A stretch of DNA of 50,703 nt from Oscillospiraceae bacterium (GCA_017428565.1 JAFRQP010000084.1:1-50703); one strand, 5' to 3'; counted from the first letter of the stretch, positions 13,081 to 21,047 are shown. Notes: a model not told the origin generated them from the letters alone. Numbers and translations: made by a program.

Positions 13081-14070
13081 TCAGCCCAGGTAGTCCCAGG
13101 CGTTGAGCTGCTCCTCGGTGGGCTCCTCGGCGGCGGTGACGCCGGGGACGAACTCGGTCACCGTGGTCCGGCCGGAGACCGGATCGATGGCATAGCGGAT
13201 CAGCGCGCCGGTGTAGGAGCGGAACAGCACCACGATCTCCTGCTCGCTGAAGGACTCGATCTCCCAGGAGACGGGATACTGCCCGGCGTCCACGATGCCC
13301 TTCAGATCCGGGTTGGAGGCGTAGCAGTAGTTCTCGATGGCGGCGAGGGCCTGCGTGTCCGTCATCCGCTGTGCGCTGCCGCGCGCCAGGACCGTAAAGC
13401 TGTGCATGAGATAGTGGAAGCGGCGGCCGAAGCCCTCGGAGGCCTCAATGGCATAGTGGGCGGTGGCCACGCGGCAGCCGTCCGGCGCGGGGATGATGTA
13501 CACCGCCTGGAGCTGGTCGGGCATGGTCAGCCCGCCCACGTCGGCGGAGGCGTCGATATGGATGCAGACGCCGACCCCGTCCAGGACACAGGCGTCGTCC
13601 CGGTGGATCTCGTAGCTCTTGGACAGCTCCGCGCCGATGGCGTCGGCGGCGGTCTGCGCGTCCTCGGCCCGGGCGGTCACTTCCAGATAGTTCTCGGGAT
13701 GCTCCGGATCGTCCCAGACGGAGATGAAGCATTCCCGGTCCGCCTCGCTGCGGCGCACGAAATTCTCGTAGTCGTAGTCCATCTCGAAGCCCAGAGTCTC
13801 GTTCCGGATGTGCTCATAGCGGACGGTCTCCTCCATGCCCTCGAGGATGATGACGGTCTCGAAGCGCTCGCCGTCCTGCCGTCCGGGCGCTGCGGCGGTC
13901 TCTTCTGTGGGCTCGGTGGAGCTGTCGGCCTCGATGATGACGGTGTTTTCGTCCGCCGCCGGGGTCTCGGGGGCCTTGGAGCAGCCGCCCAGCAGCGCCG
14001 CCAGCAGCATGACCAGGGCCAGGGCCAGAACCGGTGCCCGGTTTCCATTGTTGTTCTTTTTCATGTTCAT
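13081..14070 (-). CDS. Lipoprotein of unknown function
   Basis: A 329-residue lipoprotein. A basic N-terminus (MNMKKNNNGNR) and hydrophobic core end in a lipobox LGGC with Cys30. An acidic, Thr/Glu-rich linker (~35-65) leads to a mixed alpha/beta region. Around residues 90-180, LGFEMDYDYENFVRRSEADRECFISVWDD and a long helix with AADAIGAELSKSYEI suggest a substrate-binding fold. The C-terminal ~80 residues have a SWEIESFSEQEIVVLFRSYTGALIRYAIDPVSGRTTVTEF beta meander as in PepSY-like or NTF2-like export domains. I do not recognise a named family. The start follows AAGGAAGGA, and an excellent promoter lies upstream. Confidence 0.75.
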   Translation of the reverse strand: MNMKKNNNGNRAPVLALALVMLLAALLGGCSKAPETPAADENTVIIEADSSTEPTEETAAAPGRQDGERFETVIILEGMEETVRYEHIRNETLGFEMDYDYENFVRRSEADRECFISVWDDPEHPENYLEVTARAEDAQTAADAIGAELSKSYEIHRDDACVLDGVGVCIHIDASADVGGLTMPDQLQAVYIIPAPDGCRVATAHYAIEASEGFGRRFHYLMHSFTVLARGSAQRMTDTQALAAIENYCYASNPDLKGIVDAGQYPVSWEIESFSEQEIVVLFRSYTGALIRYAIDPVSGRTTVTEFVPGVTAAEEPTEEQLNAWDYLG

Positions 14071-14106
14071 ATGGTTCCTTCCTTTCTTGGTCTGCCTTTT
14101 GCCGGA

Positions 14107-14135
14107 ATTATAATCCCGGCGCAGGGGCTTGACAA
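14107..14135 (-). promoter_or_regulatory. Promoter of the lipoprotein gene
   Basis: Minus strand: TTGTCA (14135-14130), 17-bp spacer, TATAAT (14112-14107). Confidence 0.8.
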
Positions 14136-14154
14136 GGGACTTCAGACAAATTAA

Positions 14155-14195
14155 GAAACTGCCGGAGCGGGCACAGACCCGTCTCCGGCAGTTTC
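14155..14195 (-). terminator. Terminator of azlCD
   Basis: A 13-bp stem GAAACTGCCGGAG/CTCCGGCAGTTTC with an internal CGGG/CCCG helix. On the minus strand it lies 19 bases after the azlD stop and is followed by TTAATTT. Confidence 0.65.
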
Positions 14196-14213
14196 ATTCC
14201 GATTCGCCGCCGC

Positions 14214-14519
14214 TCACAGGGGCAGCAGCTCCAGCAGGAAGACCACCGCGCAGCAGGCGGCGGCCACGGTCATCAGATTGCCCTTGCGCCAGGAGATGGC
14301 CACACCCACCAGCAGGGCCGCCACGCCGGCATAGAGACGGTCGGTGGCCTGGACGATGGCGGGGAAGGTCATCACCGCCAGGGTCACATAGGGCACGTAG
14401 TAGAGAAAGGAGCGGATGAAGCGGCTGCGGATGGGCCTGCGGATCAGACTCAGGGGCAGGACCCGGATCAGATAGCTCACCGCCGCGGCCACCAGGATGG
14501 AAAGCCAGATCCTGCTCAT
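14214..14519 (-). CDS. azlD: Branched-chain amino acid exporter small subunit, AzlD family
   Basis: A 101-residue membrane protein with three to four hydrophobic segments. It begins IWLSILVAAAVSYLIRVLPLSL and has the FLYYVPYVTLAVMTFPAI segment typical of AzlD. AzlC and AzlD form a two-component exporter of branched-chain amino acids or analogues (family knowledge from Bacillus AzlCD and Corynebacterium BrnFE). Its start overlaps the azlC stop by four bases, a coupled pair. Substrate here is inferred only from family. Confidence 0.88.
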   Translation of the reverse strand: MSRIWLSILVAAAVSYLIRVLPLSLIRRPIRSRFIRSFLYYVPYVTLAVMTFPAIVQATDRLYAGVAALLVGVAISWRKGNLMTVAAACCAVVFLLELLPL

Positions 14520-15238
14520 GGCTGCGCCTCCTGTTCCTCCACGGGGAAGAATGCGGCGGCGCCCCCGGCGATCAGCAGGGTCAGCAGGATGATGCGGGTG
14601 CCGGAGGAGAGAAAGGCCAGCGCGGGCAGGGCCGACAGCAGCCAGCTCAGCGCGAAGCCCAGGGCCACGCAGACCCCGACTACCCGGCTTTTCCGGGCGG
14701 GAGGGATGATGATGGCCAGGAACATGCCGTAGAGCGCCACGCTCAGCGCGCTGACTACCCGGCCGGGGAGCAGATTGCCCATCAGGATCCCGAGCGCGGT
14801 GCCCACGGCCCAGAGGGGCACCGCCACGGCGATGGCGCCGTAGTAGTAGCGGGGCTCCAGATAGCCGGGGCGGGCGATGTTGATGCCGAAAAACTCATCC
14901 GTCACCGCCCATCCGAAGAGGTAGCGATGCAGGTTCGGCATGTTGGGGTCGATGCGCTGGCTCAGGGCGCAGCTCATCAGGAAATAGCGGGCGTTGGCCA
15001 CCAGCGTGACCAGGGCGATCTCCAAAAAGCCGCCGAAGGCGCCGATGCTGTTGAAGAGGGCGTACTCCCCGGCGGAGGCCACGCAGAGCAGGCTTGCCAC
15101 CAGGCCCTGCAGCGCCGTCAGTCCCGCGTTTCGGGCGGCGATGCCCAGGGAGAAGGCCACGGCGAAGTAGCCCAGGCCTATGGGAACGCCGTCCCGCATG
15201 CCCTCGAGAAAGGGGCTTTTCTGTTTGCTGTCAGACAT
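14516..15238 (-). CDS. azlC: Branched-chain amino acid exporter large subunit, AzlC family
   Basis: A 240-residue polytopic membrane protein. The conserved N-terminal block GMRDGVPIGLGYFAVAFSLGIAAR, the SAGEYALFN segment and NARYFLMSCALSQR (~80-95) followed by GWAVTDEFFGIN are characteristic of AzlC. Six to seven membrane helices can be drawn. The ATG at 15238 is chosen because AAGGA lies nine bases upstream; the open frame extends further but without a better site. With azlD it should form a BrnFE-type exporter in the cytoplasmic membrane. No Lrp-type regulator is adjacent. Confidence 0.9.
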   Translation of the reverse strand: MSDSKQKSPFLEGMRDGVPIGLGYFAVAFSLGIAARNAGLTALQGLVASLLCVASAGEYALFNSIGAFGGFLEIALVTLVANARYFLMSCALSQRIDPNMPNLHRYLFGWAVTDEFFGINIARPGYLEPRYYYGAIAVAVPLWAVGTALGILMGNLLPGRVVSALSVALYGMFLAIIIPPARKSRVVGVCVALGFALSWLLSALPALAFLSSGTRIILLTLLIAGGAAAFFPVEEQEAQP

Positions 15239-15368
15239 GGACTCAGATCCTTTGGAACGCATTGGCCGCCACGCAGGGTAGGCGAAGGCCATTGTAGCAC
15301 AAGTTTTCCCCGAGGAAAAGGGGGCAAAGCCCTTTTTTCGCCCGGAGCGGCAAAAGGGAAAGGCGGGC

Positions 15369-15396
15369 TTGTGTTTTGCGGAAAACGTGTTACAAT
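15369..15396 (+). promoter_or_regulatory. Promoter of prs
   Basis: TTGTGT (15369-15374), 16-bp spacer, TACAAT (15391-15396). Confidence 0.6.
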
Positions 15397-15458
15397 AAAA
15401 TTGTGCTATTATAAACGTCCCGCCGGCGCGGCGGGAAAACGAGAAAGGAGGTCCGACC

Positions 15459-16553
15459 ATGCAGGGTGATATCGGCTTGCTCGTTCTGGACTCCGCGGAG
15501 AAGCTGGGTTCCCGCATCAACCAGATCCTGAGCGAGTGGCGGGGCGGCGAGAATCCCCGCATCCAGGTGGAGTGCCCCCGCTTCAGCAGCGGCGAGGCCA
15601 AATGCATCATCCGCGAATCCGTGCGGGATCTGGACGTCTACATTCTGGTGGACGTCTGCAACCACTCCCTGACTTACCGCATGTTCGGGGAGACCAACCA
15701 CATGTCGCCGGACGACCACTATCAGGATCTGAAGCGGGTCATCGCGGCCTGCAACGGCAAGGCGAAGCGGATCACCGTCATCATGCCTTTCCTGTATGAG
15801 GGGCGGCAGCACCGCAAGACCACCCGGGAGTCTCTGGACTGCGCGCTGATGCTGCGGGAGCTGGAGAGCATGGGGGTCCACAGCATCATCACCTTCGACG
15901 CCCATGACCCCCGGATGCAAAACGTGGTGCCGCTGATGAGCATGGAGAACGTGTCCCCGGCGCTGCAGTTCACCCAGGCCCTTCTGACGGAGTACGAGGA
16001 CCTGGTGCTGGACGGGGATCATCTGATGTTCATCGCGCCGGACGAGGGCGCCACCGAGCGGGCCATTTTCCTGGCCTCCCTCTTTGAGGTCAGCCTGGGC
16101 ATGTTTTACAAGCGGCGGGACTATACCCGCATCGTCAACGGCAGCAACCCGGTCATCGCCCACGATTTTCTGGGCGGCTCCCTGGAGGGGAAGGACGTGG
16201 TGGTCTGCGACGATATGATCGCTTCCGGCGGCAGCATGCTGGACACGGCCCGGCAGCTGAAAGAGATGGGGGCGAAGCGGGTCTTCCTCTTCTCCACCTT
16301 CGGCCTCTTCACCAGCGGGCTGGAGAAGTTTGACAAGGCCTACGCCGCCGGCTGGTTCGACCGGGTGTTTACCACCAACCTGGTGTACCAGACGCCGGAG
16401 CTGCTGCAGCGGGAGTATTACTACTCCGTGCATATCGACCGCTACATCGCCGCGCTGATCGACACGCTGAATCGGGGCGGCTCCATCCACGATCTGACCA
16501 AGCCCGCCAAGCGCATCCGCCGGATGGTGGAGCTTTTCAAGGGCGAGGAGTAA
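15459..16553 (+). CDS. prs: Ribose-phosphate pyrophosphokinase
   Basis: A 364-residue enzyme that makes PRPP from ribose 5-phosphate and ATP for nucleotide, histidine and tryptophan synthesis. The N-terminal domain has the RESVRDLDVYILVDVCNHSLTY start and the catalytic-flap-like MPFLYEGRQHRKTTRESL stretch (~107-124). The divalent-metal segment is FDAHDPRMQN (~146-155). The PRPP-binding motif VVVCDDMIASGGSMLDTA lies at ~246-263. It is longer than the usual ~315 residues, with a C-terminal extension (VFTTNLVYQ then a basic helix) as in a divergent clostridial branch. The start follows AAAGGAGG. Confidence 0.9.
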   Translation: MQGDIGLLVLDSAEKLGSRINQILSEWRGGENPRIQVECPRFSSGEAKCIIRESVRDLDVYILVDVCNHSLTYRMFGETNHMSPDDHYQDLKRVIAACNGKAKRITVIMPFLYEGRQHRKTTRESLDCALMLRELESMGVHSIITFDAHDPRMQNVVPLMSMENVSPALQFTQALLTEYEDLVLDGDHLMFIAPDEGATERAIFLASLFEVSLGMFYKRRDYTRIVNGSNPVIAHDFLGGSLEGKDVVVCDDMIASGGSMLDTARQLKEMGAKRVFLFSTFGLFTSGLEKFDKAYAAGWFDRVFTTNLVYQTPELLQREYYYSVHIDRYIAALIDTLNRGGSIHDLTKPAKRIRRMVELFKGEE

Positions 16554-16574
16554 AACCGAGCCCGAAAACCGGCA

Positions 16575-16608
16575 AAGAAGGGCCGCGCCTTATGGCGCGG
16601 CCCTTCTT
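16575..16608. terminator. Bidirectional terminator after prs
   Basis: A 15-bp perfect stem AAGAAGGGCCGCGCC/GGCGCGGCCCTTCTT with loop TTAT, between convergent genes. Confidence 0.85.
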
Positions 16609-16625
16609 ACGCGCGAAACGGAAAA

Positions 16626-17204
16626 CTATAATCCGCCGCCGTCCGCGCCGTAATACTTCTCGATCCCGCCGTAGCCCACGATGAGGCGGCCCCGGCGGGT
16701 CTTGTCCAGAAAGCTCCGGAGCCGCTTTTGAAACTCCTCCGGCCGCTTTCGCGCCGCGTCGATATAGGCCACGCGGATGCGCTTGTAGGGCTCGGAAAAG
16801 CGCTGAAAATGTGCCCAGGCGGCCTCGTCCTGCCGGATGGCCTCCAGAATGTCCTCCGGGAAGCGGAAGGGCTCCCGCAGCAGGGGCAGCACGCTCTGGC
16901 GCACCCGGGGGAGCAGCAGGCCCCGCTCCTCCAGCCAGAGGAGCCGCTCGATATTCGGCCGGGAATAGGGGCTTCCGGGCAGCCGCGGGGAAAAGCGCCG
17001 GGCGCAGTGGGCTTCGTCCAGGCGGCGGTTGGTGCTGTCGATCCAGCCGAAGCAGAGGGCCTCCTCCACGGCGTCGTTGTAGGAGAGGCTCTCCTCCCCG
17101 GCGTCCTTGGTGGGGAAGAGGAACCAGATCTCCTCCGCCGTTTCGGAATGGGCGGCCAGCCAGGCCCGCCATTCGGCCCGGTCATGGGCGGCAAAAATCT
17201 CCAT
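16626..17204 (-). CDS. YdeI/OmpD-associated family protein
   Basis: A 192-residue protein of the YdeI-like family (sometimes called bacteriocin-protection proteins). Recognisable blocks are AWLAAHSETAEEIWFLFPTKDAG, LSYNDAVEEALCFGWIDST (~44-62), RRFSPRLPGSPYSRPNIERLLWLEERGLL (~70-98) and the C-terminal SEPYKRIRVAYIDAARKRPEEFQKRLRSFLDKTR. The ALCFGWIDS and RRFSPR motifs are diagnostic. Biochemical function is unclear; members have been linked to peptide resistance. The ATG at 17204 follows GGAGGG. It shares a strand with the DUF4234 gene upstream, 20 bp apart, so they may be co-transcribed. Confidence 0.85.
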   Translation of the reverse strand: MEIFAAHDRAEWRAWLAAHSETAEEIWFLFPTKDAGEESLSYNDAVEEALCFGWIDSTNRRLDEAHCARRFSPRLPGSPYSRPNIERLLWLEERGLLLPRVRQSVLPLLREPFRFPEDILEAIRQDEAAWAHFQRFSEPYKRIRVAYIDAARKRPEEFQKRLRSFLDKTRRGRLIVGYGGIEKYYGADGGGL

Positions 17205-17224
17205 GGCATTCCCTCCGATCTGCG

Positions 17225-17677
17225 TCACTGTTCGCCGCGGCGGTTCAGCTCCTCCTCCACCCGGTTCAGGGTGTCGAAAAAGCGCTTGGTGGCCACCATG
17301 GGGCCGCAGAGGGGCAGGCCGAAGACGTTCCAGCCGAACATGTGCCGGTAGGAGGTGTGGGGCCCCGCCACGCCCAGCTCCCGGGCCTTTGCCCGCAGCT
17401 CCTCGGCGTTGCGGGCCATCCACTTCAGCGTGTAGAGGAAGAGGTTGGGGATGCCTCGCAGGTAGGCCCGCCGGTAGGGCTCGATGGGGTGACCCAGGAT
17501 CTGCTCCAGCTCCTTCTGCAGGCCGCCCAGGGGCATGTACAGCAGGAAAAACAGCCCCGCGGTGAAGAAATCCACAAAGCCCAGCAGAAAGCCGTGCCGT
17601 TTGGTGTGCTTGTATGGCTTGGTCCGACGCGCGCTTTCGATATTTTGCCCGCGCCGTTTGCTGTGTTTGTATCGCAT
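17225..17677 (-). CDS. DUF4234-like membrane protein with a repeat-derived N-terminus
   Basis: A 150-residue protein. After a basic start (MRYKHSKRRG) come GFLLGFVDFFTAGLFFLLYMPLGGLQKELEQILGH (~30-64), then AYLRGIPNLFLYTLKWMARNAEELRAKARELG and YRHMFGWNVFGLPLCGPMVATKRFFDTLN, a pattern I associate with DUF4234 membrane proteins. The first ~28 residues contain a second copy of a 19-residue unit (N-I-E-S-x-R-x-T, then YKHxKR). The DNA behind it is a 57-bp duplication, and the ATG exists only in the upstream copy. No good Shine-Dalgarno is seen, so the start is uncertain. Confidence 0.6.
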   Translation of the reverse strand: MRYKHSKRRGQNIESARRTKPYKHTKRHGFLLGFVDFFTAGLFFLLYMPLGGLQKELEQILGHPIEPYRRAYLRGIPNLFLYTLKWMARNAEELRAKARELGVAGPHTSYRHMFGWNVFGLPLCGPMVATKRFFDTLNRVEEELNRRGEQ

Positions 17678-17703
17678 GGTATGACGCTCGCTTTCGATAT
17701 TTT
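17591..17703 (-). repeat. 57-bp tandem duplication at the start of the DUF4234-like gene
   Basis: Two units with a 57-bp period (for example GCCGTTTG at 17596 and 17653) share about 80% identity; 57 is 19 codons. Upstream, 17796-17860 holds four short CCCGCAGAAACGCG-like units in tandem. A GTAG-footed REP-like hairpin sits at 17870. Confidence 0.8.
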
Positions 17704-17951
17704 CCCGCCCCCGCGAGAGGGGGCTTTCGGGAGGCCGCCGCCTCTTTGCCTTCCCTCGTATTGTAGCAAAATCCCCCCGCTTCCGCAAGGCCCGCCCGCA
17801 GAAACGCGCCCGCAGAAACGCGCCTGCAGAAACGCCCGCAGAAGCGCGGCCGCGGACCGACATTTCCCCGTAGGGGCCCGGGCCCGTGCGTCCTTCTCGA
17901 TCTTCGCAGCTTCCGCTTCACTTTATGGTTTCCCTTTCCGCCGTTTTGTGC

Positions 17952-17957
17952 TATACT
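17952..17957 (+). promoter_or_regulatory. Probable -10 element for the zinc-ribbon/acylphosphatase genes
   Basis: TATACT at 17952-17957, 31 bases before the ATG at 17989, and GTGCTATACT is shared with the -10 region of the GNAT gene promoter. The -35 position (TTTCCC) is poor. Confidence 0.4.
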
Positions 17958-17988
17958 ATCCAAAAAGCCTACCCAAGGAGGAACGAAC

Positions 17989-18213
17989 ATGAATATTCAC
18001 GAAGAGCTGGAGCTGCAGGACTGCCCCTTCTGCGGGGGCCCGGGACTGCTGGAGGAGGAGCAGGGCTGGTGCTGGTCGGTCACCTGCATGGACTGCGGCG
18101 CCCAGACCGCCCACGCGGAGTTTCACAGCCCCGCTGAGCGGCTGGAGGCGGCCCGCAAGGTGGCCTACCTGTGGAACGTGGGCAAGGTCGTCCGCGCCGA
18201 CATCGGCGAGTGA
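17989..18213 (+). CDS. Small zinc-ribbon protein, Lar-like
   Basis: A 74-residue protein with a four-cysteine zinc ribbon: CPFCGG near residue 12 and CMDCG near 33, followed by AHAEFHSPAERLEAARKVAYLWN. The CPFCGG...C..CG...A...WN pattern resembles Lar-like restriction-alleviation proteins and related phage zinc ribbons, which are often small stand-alone genes. It begins seven bases after AAGGAGG. The acylphosphatase gene follows after seven bases. Function in a chromosomal setting is unknown. Confidence 0.65.
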   Translation: MNIHEELELQDCPFCGGPGLLEEEQGWCWSVTCMDCGAQTAHAEFHSPAERLEAARKVAYLWNVGKVVRADIGE

Positions 18214-18220
18214 GCCCGGC

Positions 18221-18511
18221 ATGAGCGAGCCTGTGCTTCGCCGGCGGTACCGCCTCTTCGGCGCGGTGCAGGGCGTAGGTCTCCGCTGGCGGCTGCGCCA
18301 CGCGGCGGAGACGCTGGGCCTGGCCGGCTGGGTGCGCAACGAGCCGGACGGCAGCGTGACCCTGGAGCTGCAGGGCACGGAGGCCGGGATCGACCGGGCG
18401 CTGCAGACCCTGGAGCAGAGCCGCTGGATCCGCATCGAGAGGCTGGAGCAAAGCTCCGTCCCCCCGGCGCCGGAGGAACGGCGCTTCTCGGTGCTGGACG
18501 ACAGATGGTGA
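18221..18511 (+). CDS. acyP: Acylphosphatase
   Basis: A 96-residue enzyme that hydrolyses acyl-phosphates such as acetyl phosphate or carbamoyl phosphate. The N-terminal YRLFGAVQGVGLRWRLRHAAETLGLAGWVRN contains the phosphate-binding loop (VQGVG), the catalytic Arg in LRWR and the Asn in VRN. The canonical GFR is GLR here. DGSVTLELQGTEAGIDRALQTLEQ matches the second half of the fold. Size fits the family. It sits between the zinc-ribbon gene and the SGNH hydrolase gene, probably one operon. Confidence 0.9.
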   Translation: MSEPVLRRRYRLFGAVQGVGLRWRLRHAAETLGLAGWVRNEPDGSVTLELQGTEAGIDRALQTLEQSRWIRIERLEQSSVPPAPEERRFSVLDDRW

Positions 18512-18542
18512 GAAAAGCGGCGCCTTGACAGGAGGAGAGACC

Positions 18543-19241
18543 ATGCGCGTCTTATTCGTCGGCAACAGCCACACCTATTTCAACGACATGCCCGCGCTCT
18601 TCGCCCGCATGTGCGCCGAGCTCACGGGAGAGCGGCCGGAGATCGCCATGCTGGCCTACTCCGGGCGCTCCCTGGCCTGGCACCGGGAGGAGTATTTCGC
18701 CCTGCGCTTCGCCCTGCTCCACGGTCACTATGATTTCTGCGTGATCCAGCAGCAGGCCCACCCCTTCCCGGGGGAGGAGAGCACCGAGGCTGGCCTCCGG
18801 GCGATCCTGCCCCTCTGCGAAAAGGGCGGGGCCAGGCCCGCGCTGTTCAGCACCTGGGCGGAGAAGGCCAAGCCAGAGCTGGCGGAGCGCCACTGCCGCT
18901 GCTACCGGCGGCTTGCCGCGAAATACGGGACGCTGCTTGCGCCGGTGGGGGAGCTCTTCGAGCGCTTCCGGGGCACGGAGGTCGAGCTCTACTGGAAGGA
19001 CGGGGAGCACGCCTCTCCCTACGGAAGCTTCCTGACGGCGGCGACTCTGGCGGGCCTGCTGTGCGGTCCGGCGGGGCTGGACAAGCTCAGCGACGGGGGC
19101 TTTGACTTCCGGGCGGTCTACGACAAGGGCAGCGGCGAGCCGCCCTGCGCCGAGGAGGACCCGGCGGCGGAGACGATCGCCCTGGACCCGGAGAAGACCG
19201 GGCGCATCAAGGCGGCGGTGGCCGCTGCCCTGGCCGGCTGA
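18543..19241 (+). CDS. SGNH/GDSL-fold hydrolase
   Basis: A 232-residue hydrolase. Block I is VLFVGNSHTYFNDM (~3-16), with the nucleophile in GNSHT. A Gly-containing LAYSGRSL segment and FCVIQQQAHPF follow. The C-terminal block V is WKDGEHASPYGSFLTA (~152-167), with the DxxH-type catalytic pair and the following Ser/Tyr typical of the family. No signal peptide is present. SGNH enzymes are esterases or deacetylases of varied substrates, so no substrate is assigned. The start follows AGGAGGAGAG and is preferred to the upstream in-frame ATG at 18525. A strong terminator follows. Confidence 0.85.
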   Translation: MRVLFVGNSHTYFNDMPALFARMCAELTGERPEIAMLAYSGRSLAWHREEYFALRFALLHGHYDFCVIQQQAHPFPGEESTEAGLRAILPLCEKGGARPALFSTWAEKAKPELAERHCRCYRRLAAKYGTLLAPVGELFERFRGTEVELYWKDGEHASPYGSFLTAATLAGLLCGPAGLDKLSDGGFDFRAVYDKGSGEPPCAEEDPAAETIALDPEKTGRIKAAVAAALAG

Positions 19242-19255
19242 GCGGCAAAAGAAAG

Positions 19256-19295
19256 AAAAAAGCATGGAGAAAAAGGTTTTCTCCATGCTTTTTTT
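19256..19295. terminator. Bidirectional terminator
   Basis: A 12-bp stem GCATGGAGAAAA/TTTTCTCCATGC flanked by A-run and T-run, between the SGNH gene and the convergent symporter gene. Confidence 0.92.
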
Positions 19296-19318
19296 GCGGA
19301 ATTGGATTTTCGGTGTGA

Positions 19319-20713
19319 TTACTTGGCGTCCTTCTTGTCGCCGATGGTCTTCATGATCTTTTTCTCATTGTACAGGCCCAGGATCACGGCGCCCAGCACG
19401 CAGAAGACTACGGCCACGATGGCGACCACCCGCAGACCCAGGGAGGAAGCGGTGATCTCGTTGGAGTTGGTGTTCTGGGTGGTACCCATGATGGCCAGAG
19501 AGGTGAAGACCAGCATGGCGATGGCCTGGCCCCACTTCATGGCGAAGGTGCGGGCCGCGAAGAACATACCCTCCCGGTTCTCGCCGGTGACAATGCCGTC
19601 AGCCTCGGCCACGTCAGCCACCACGGACTGGGGGATGATGCCCAGCAGCGCCATGGGGAAGGCGGAGACGATGCAGATGATCACGCCGAACACGATGCCG
19701 GGCAGGGGGAGGATGCCGATGAGCGCGGTGATGAGGTAGGCCGTGGCCAGCCCCAGGAAGCCGAAGATGACCAGCTTCTTCTTGCCGAACTTGTTCACGA
19801 AACCGGTGACGAAGGGATAGAAGATGGCGGAGAGCACGGTCATGCCGCCCATGAAGATCATGGTGTAGCTCTCGTCCAGGCCCATGGAGACCTTGACGAA
19901 GAAGGGCAGACCGGTCTGGAACAGGGTCAGGCCGATCCAGTACATGATATCAGAGCCGGCGAAGACCCGGAACTCCCGGTTTTTGAAGGTAGAGGCCAGG
20001 GACTTGAACATATCGGTCTCGGAGGGCTTGGTGTCCACAAACTCCTTTTCCTTCAGCAGGAAGGTGGGGATCAGCATGCACACGGCGGCGATGACGGCAA
20101 GCACGATGAAGCAGATGCGGTAGCTCCAGGCGAAGCCCACGGCCCCTCTCAGCATCCCGGCGAACACAAAGGGCGTGTAGGCCAGCATGGTGCCGGCAAA
20201 GAAGGTCAGGGAGATGGCGGTGGAGATGAACATCCGGTCCTCCTGAGTCTTGCCGAACTCGGAGATCAGCGCGTTGTAGGGGGTGCAGTACATGGTCATG
20301 AACAGGTAGAACAGGACGACGAACACGGAGATCCAGGCCACGTTCAGGCCGCTGATCTCCTTCACGGGGGCGCAGAACAGCAGCACCGTGACGATGGCCA
20401 GGGGAATGGCGGCCCGGCGCATGAAGGGGATGCGGCGCCCGTTCTTGTTGGTGCTGCGGTCGGACATGCTGGCGATCAGCGGGTCGGTGACCGCGTCGAA
20501 CACGCGGCTGAGGGCGGTGATCAGGCCCAGGATCGTCAAAAAACCGCCGATCACCAGACCGGGGGTGATGTACTGGATGGCGCCGGCGCTGATGTCGCCG
20601 TCGGTGGGCAGGTAGTAGGTCACGAACCAGGCGCCGATGATACCGCTCAGCGTAGACCAGCCCAGCTGGCCGATGGCGAAGATGATCATTTGCTTTTTGG
20701 TCAGTCTTTTCAT
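19319..20713 (-). CDS. GPH-family sugar:cation symporter
   Basis: A 464-residue, 12-helix membrane transporter of the glycoside-pentoside-hexuronide family (MelB relatives), which import sugars with Na+ or H+. The N-terminal IGQLGWSTLSGIIG and the cation-binding/loop block SRVFDAVTDPLIASMSDRS...GRRIPFMRRAAIPL (~65-105) are diagnostic. TMYCTPYNALISEF (helix 4-5) and GIIPQSVVADVAEADG fit as well. It is alone on its strand with a promoter 190 bp upstream. A 25-bp hairpin separates its Shine-Dalgarno from the ATG (see regulatory entry). The substrate is unknown; the nearest glycosidase is the GH13 enzyme 11 kb away. Confidence 0.9.
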   Translation of the reverse strand: MKRLTKKQMIIFAIGQLGWSTLSGIIGAWFVTYYLPTDGDISAGAIQYITPGLVIGGFLTILGLITALSRVFDAVTDPLIASMSDRSTNKNGRRIPFMRRAAIPLAIVTVLLFCAPVKEISGLNVAWISVFVVLFYLFMTMYCTPYNALISEFGKTQEDRMFISTAISLTFFAGTMLAYTPFVFAGMLRGAVGFAWSYRICFIVLAVIAAVCMLIPTFLLKEKEFVDTKPSETDMFKSLASTFKNREFRVFAGSDIMYWIGLTLFQTGLPFFVKVSMGLDESYTMIFMGGMTVLSAIFYPFVTGFVNKFGKKKLVIFGFLGLATAYLITALIGILPLPGIVFGVIICIVSAFPMALLGIIPQSVVADVAEADGIVTGENREGMFFAARTFAMKWGQAIAMLVFTSLAIMGTTQNTNSNEITASSLGLRVVAIVAVVFCVLGAVILGLYNEKKIMKTIGDKKDAK

Positions 20714-20722
20714 GCTCTTGCG

Positions 20723-20754
20723 AAATATTATGTCTGAGATAATATTTCCCTCCT
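20723..20754 (-). promoter_or_regulatory. Hairpin between Shine-Dalgarno and start of the symporter gene
   Basis: Minus strand: AGGAGGG (20754-20748), then a perfect 9-bp inverted repeat AAATATTAT / ATAATATTT (20747-20739 and 20731-20723) with a 7-base loop, then nine bases to the ATG at 20713. Unfolded, the Shine-Dalgarno is 34 bases from the ATG; folded, it is nine. It could equally be a protein-binding operator. Confidence 0.6.
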
Positions 20755-20821
20755 GTTCAACTTTTTTCCCGCTTCAGACCGCGGCGCAGATGACGGACGC
20801 GATGCACACACGCAGAAAGAC

Positions 20822-20858
20822 ATGGAGAAGCGGGCTGAGGACTGCCGGACTTCTCCAT
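20822..20858 (-). promoter_or_regulatory. Leader hairpin of the symporter gene
   Basis: ATGGAGAAG (20822-20830) and CTTCTCCAT (20850-20858) form a perfect 9-bp stem in the ~160-base leader. Function unknown. The rest of 20714-21047 shows no gene. Confidence 0.5.
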
Positions 20859-20878
20859 TTCAGTGTATTACTTTTTGT

Positions 20879-20907
20879 ATTATATCATTCTGCTGTGACA
20901 CTGGCAA
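20879..20907 (-). promoter_or_regulatory. Promoter of the symporter gene
   Basis: Minus strand: TTGCCA (20907-20902), 17-bp spacer, TATAAT (20884-20879). Confidence 0.78.
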
Positions 20908-21047
20908 GACCCAAAACGGATAAAAAGGGGAAAGGGAGCGAGATTCGAAACTGCTGCGGAAAAAGGGCATGCACCTGCGCCCGCTGCGCTGCCTTCTCTG
21001 TTCTATCCCGGGCCGGACGGGCATATCCTGTCCACGGGGGTGAAAAC

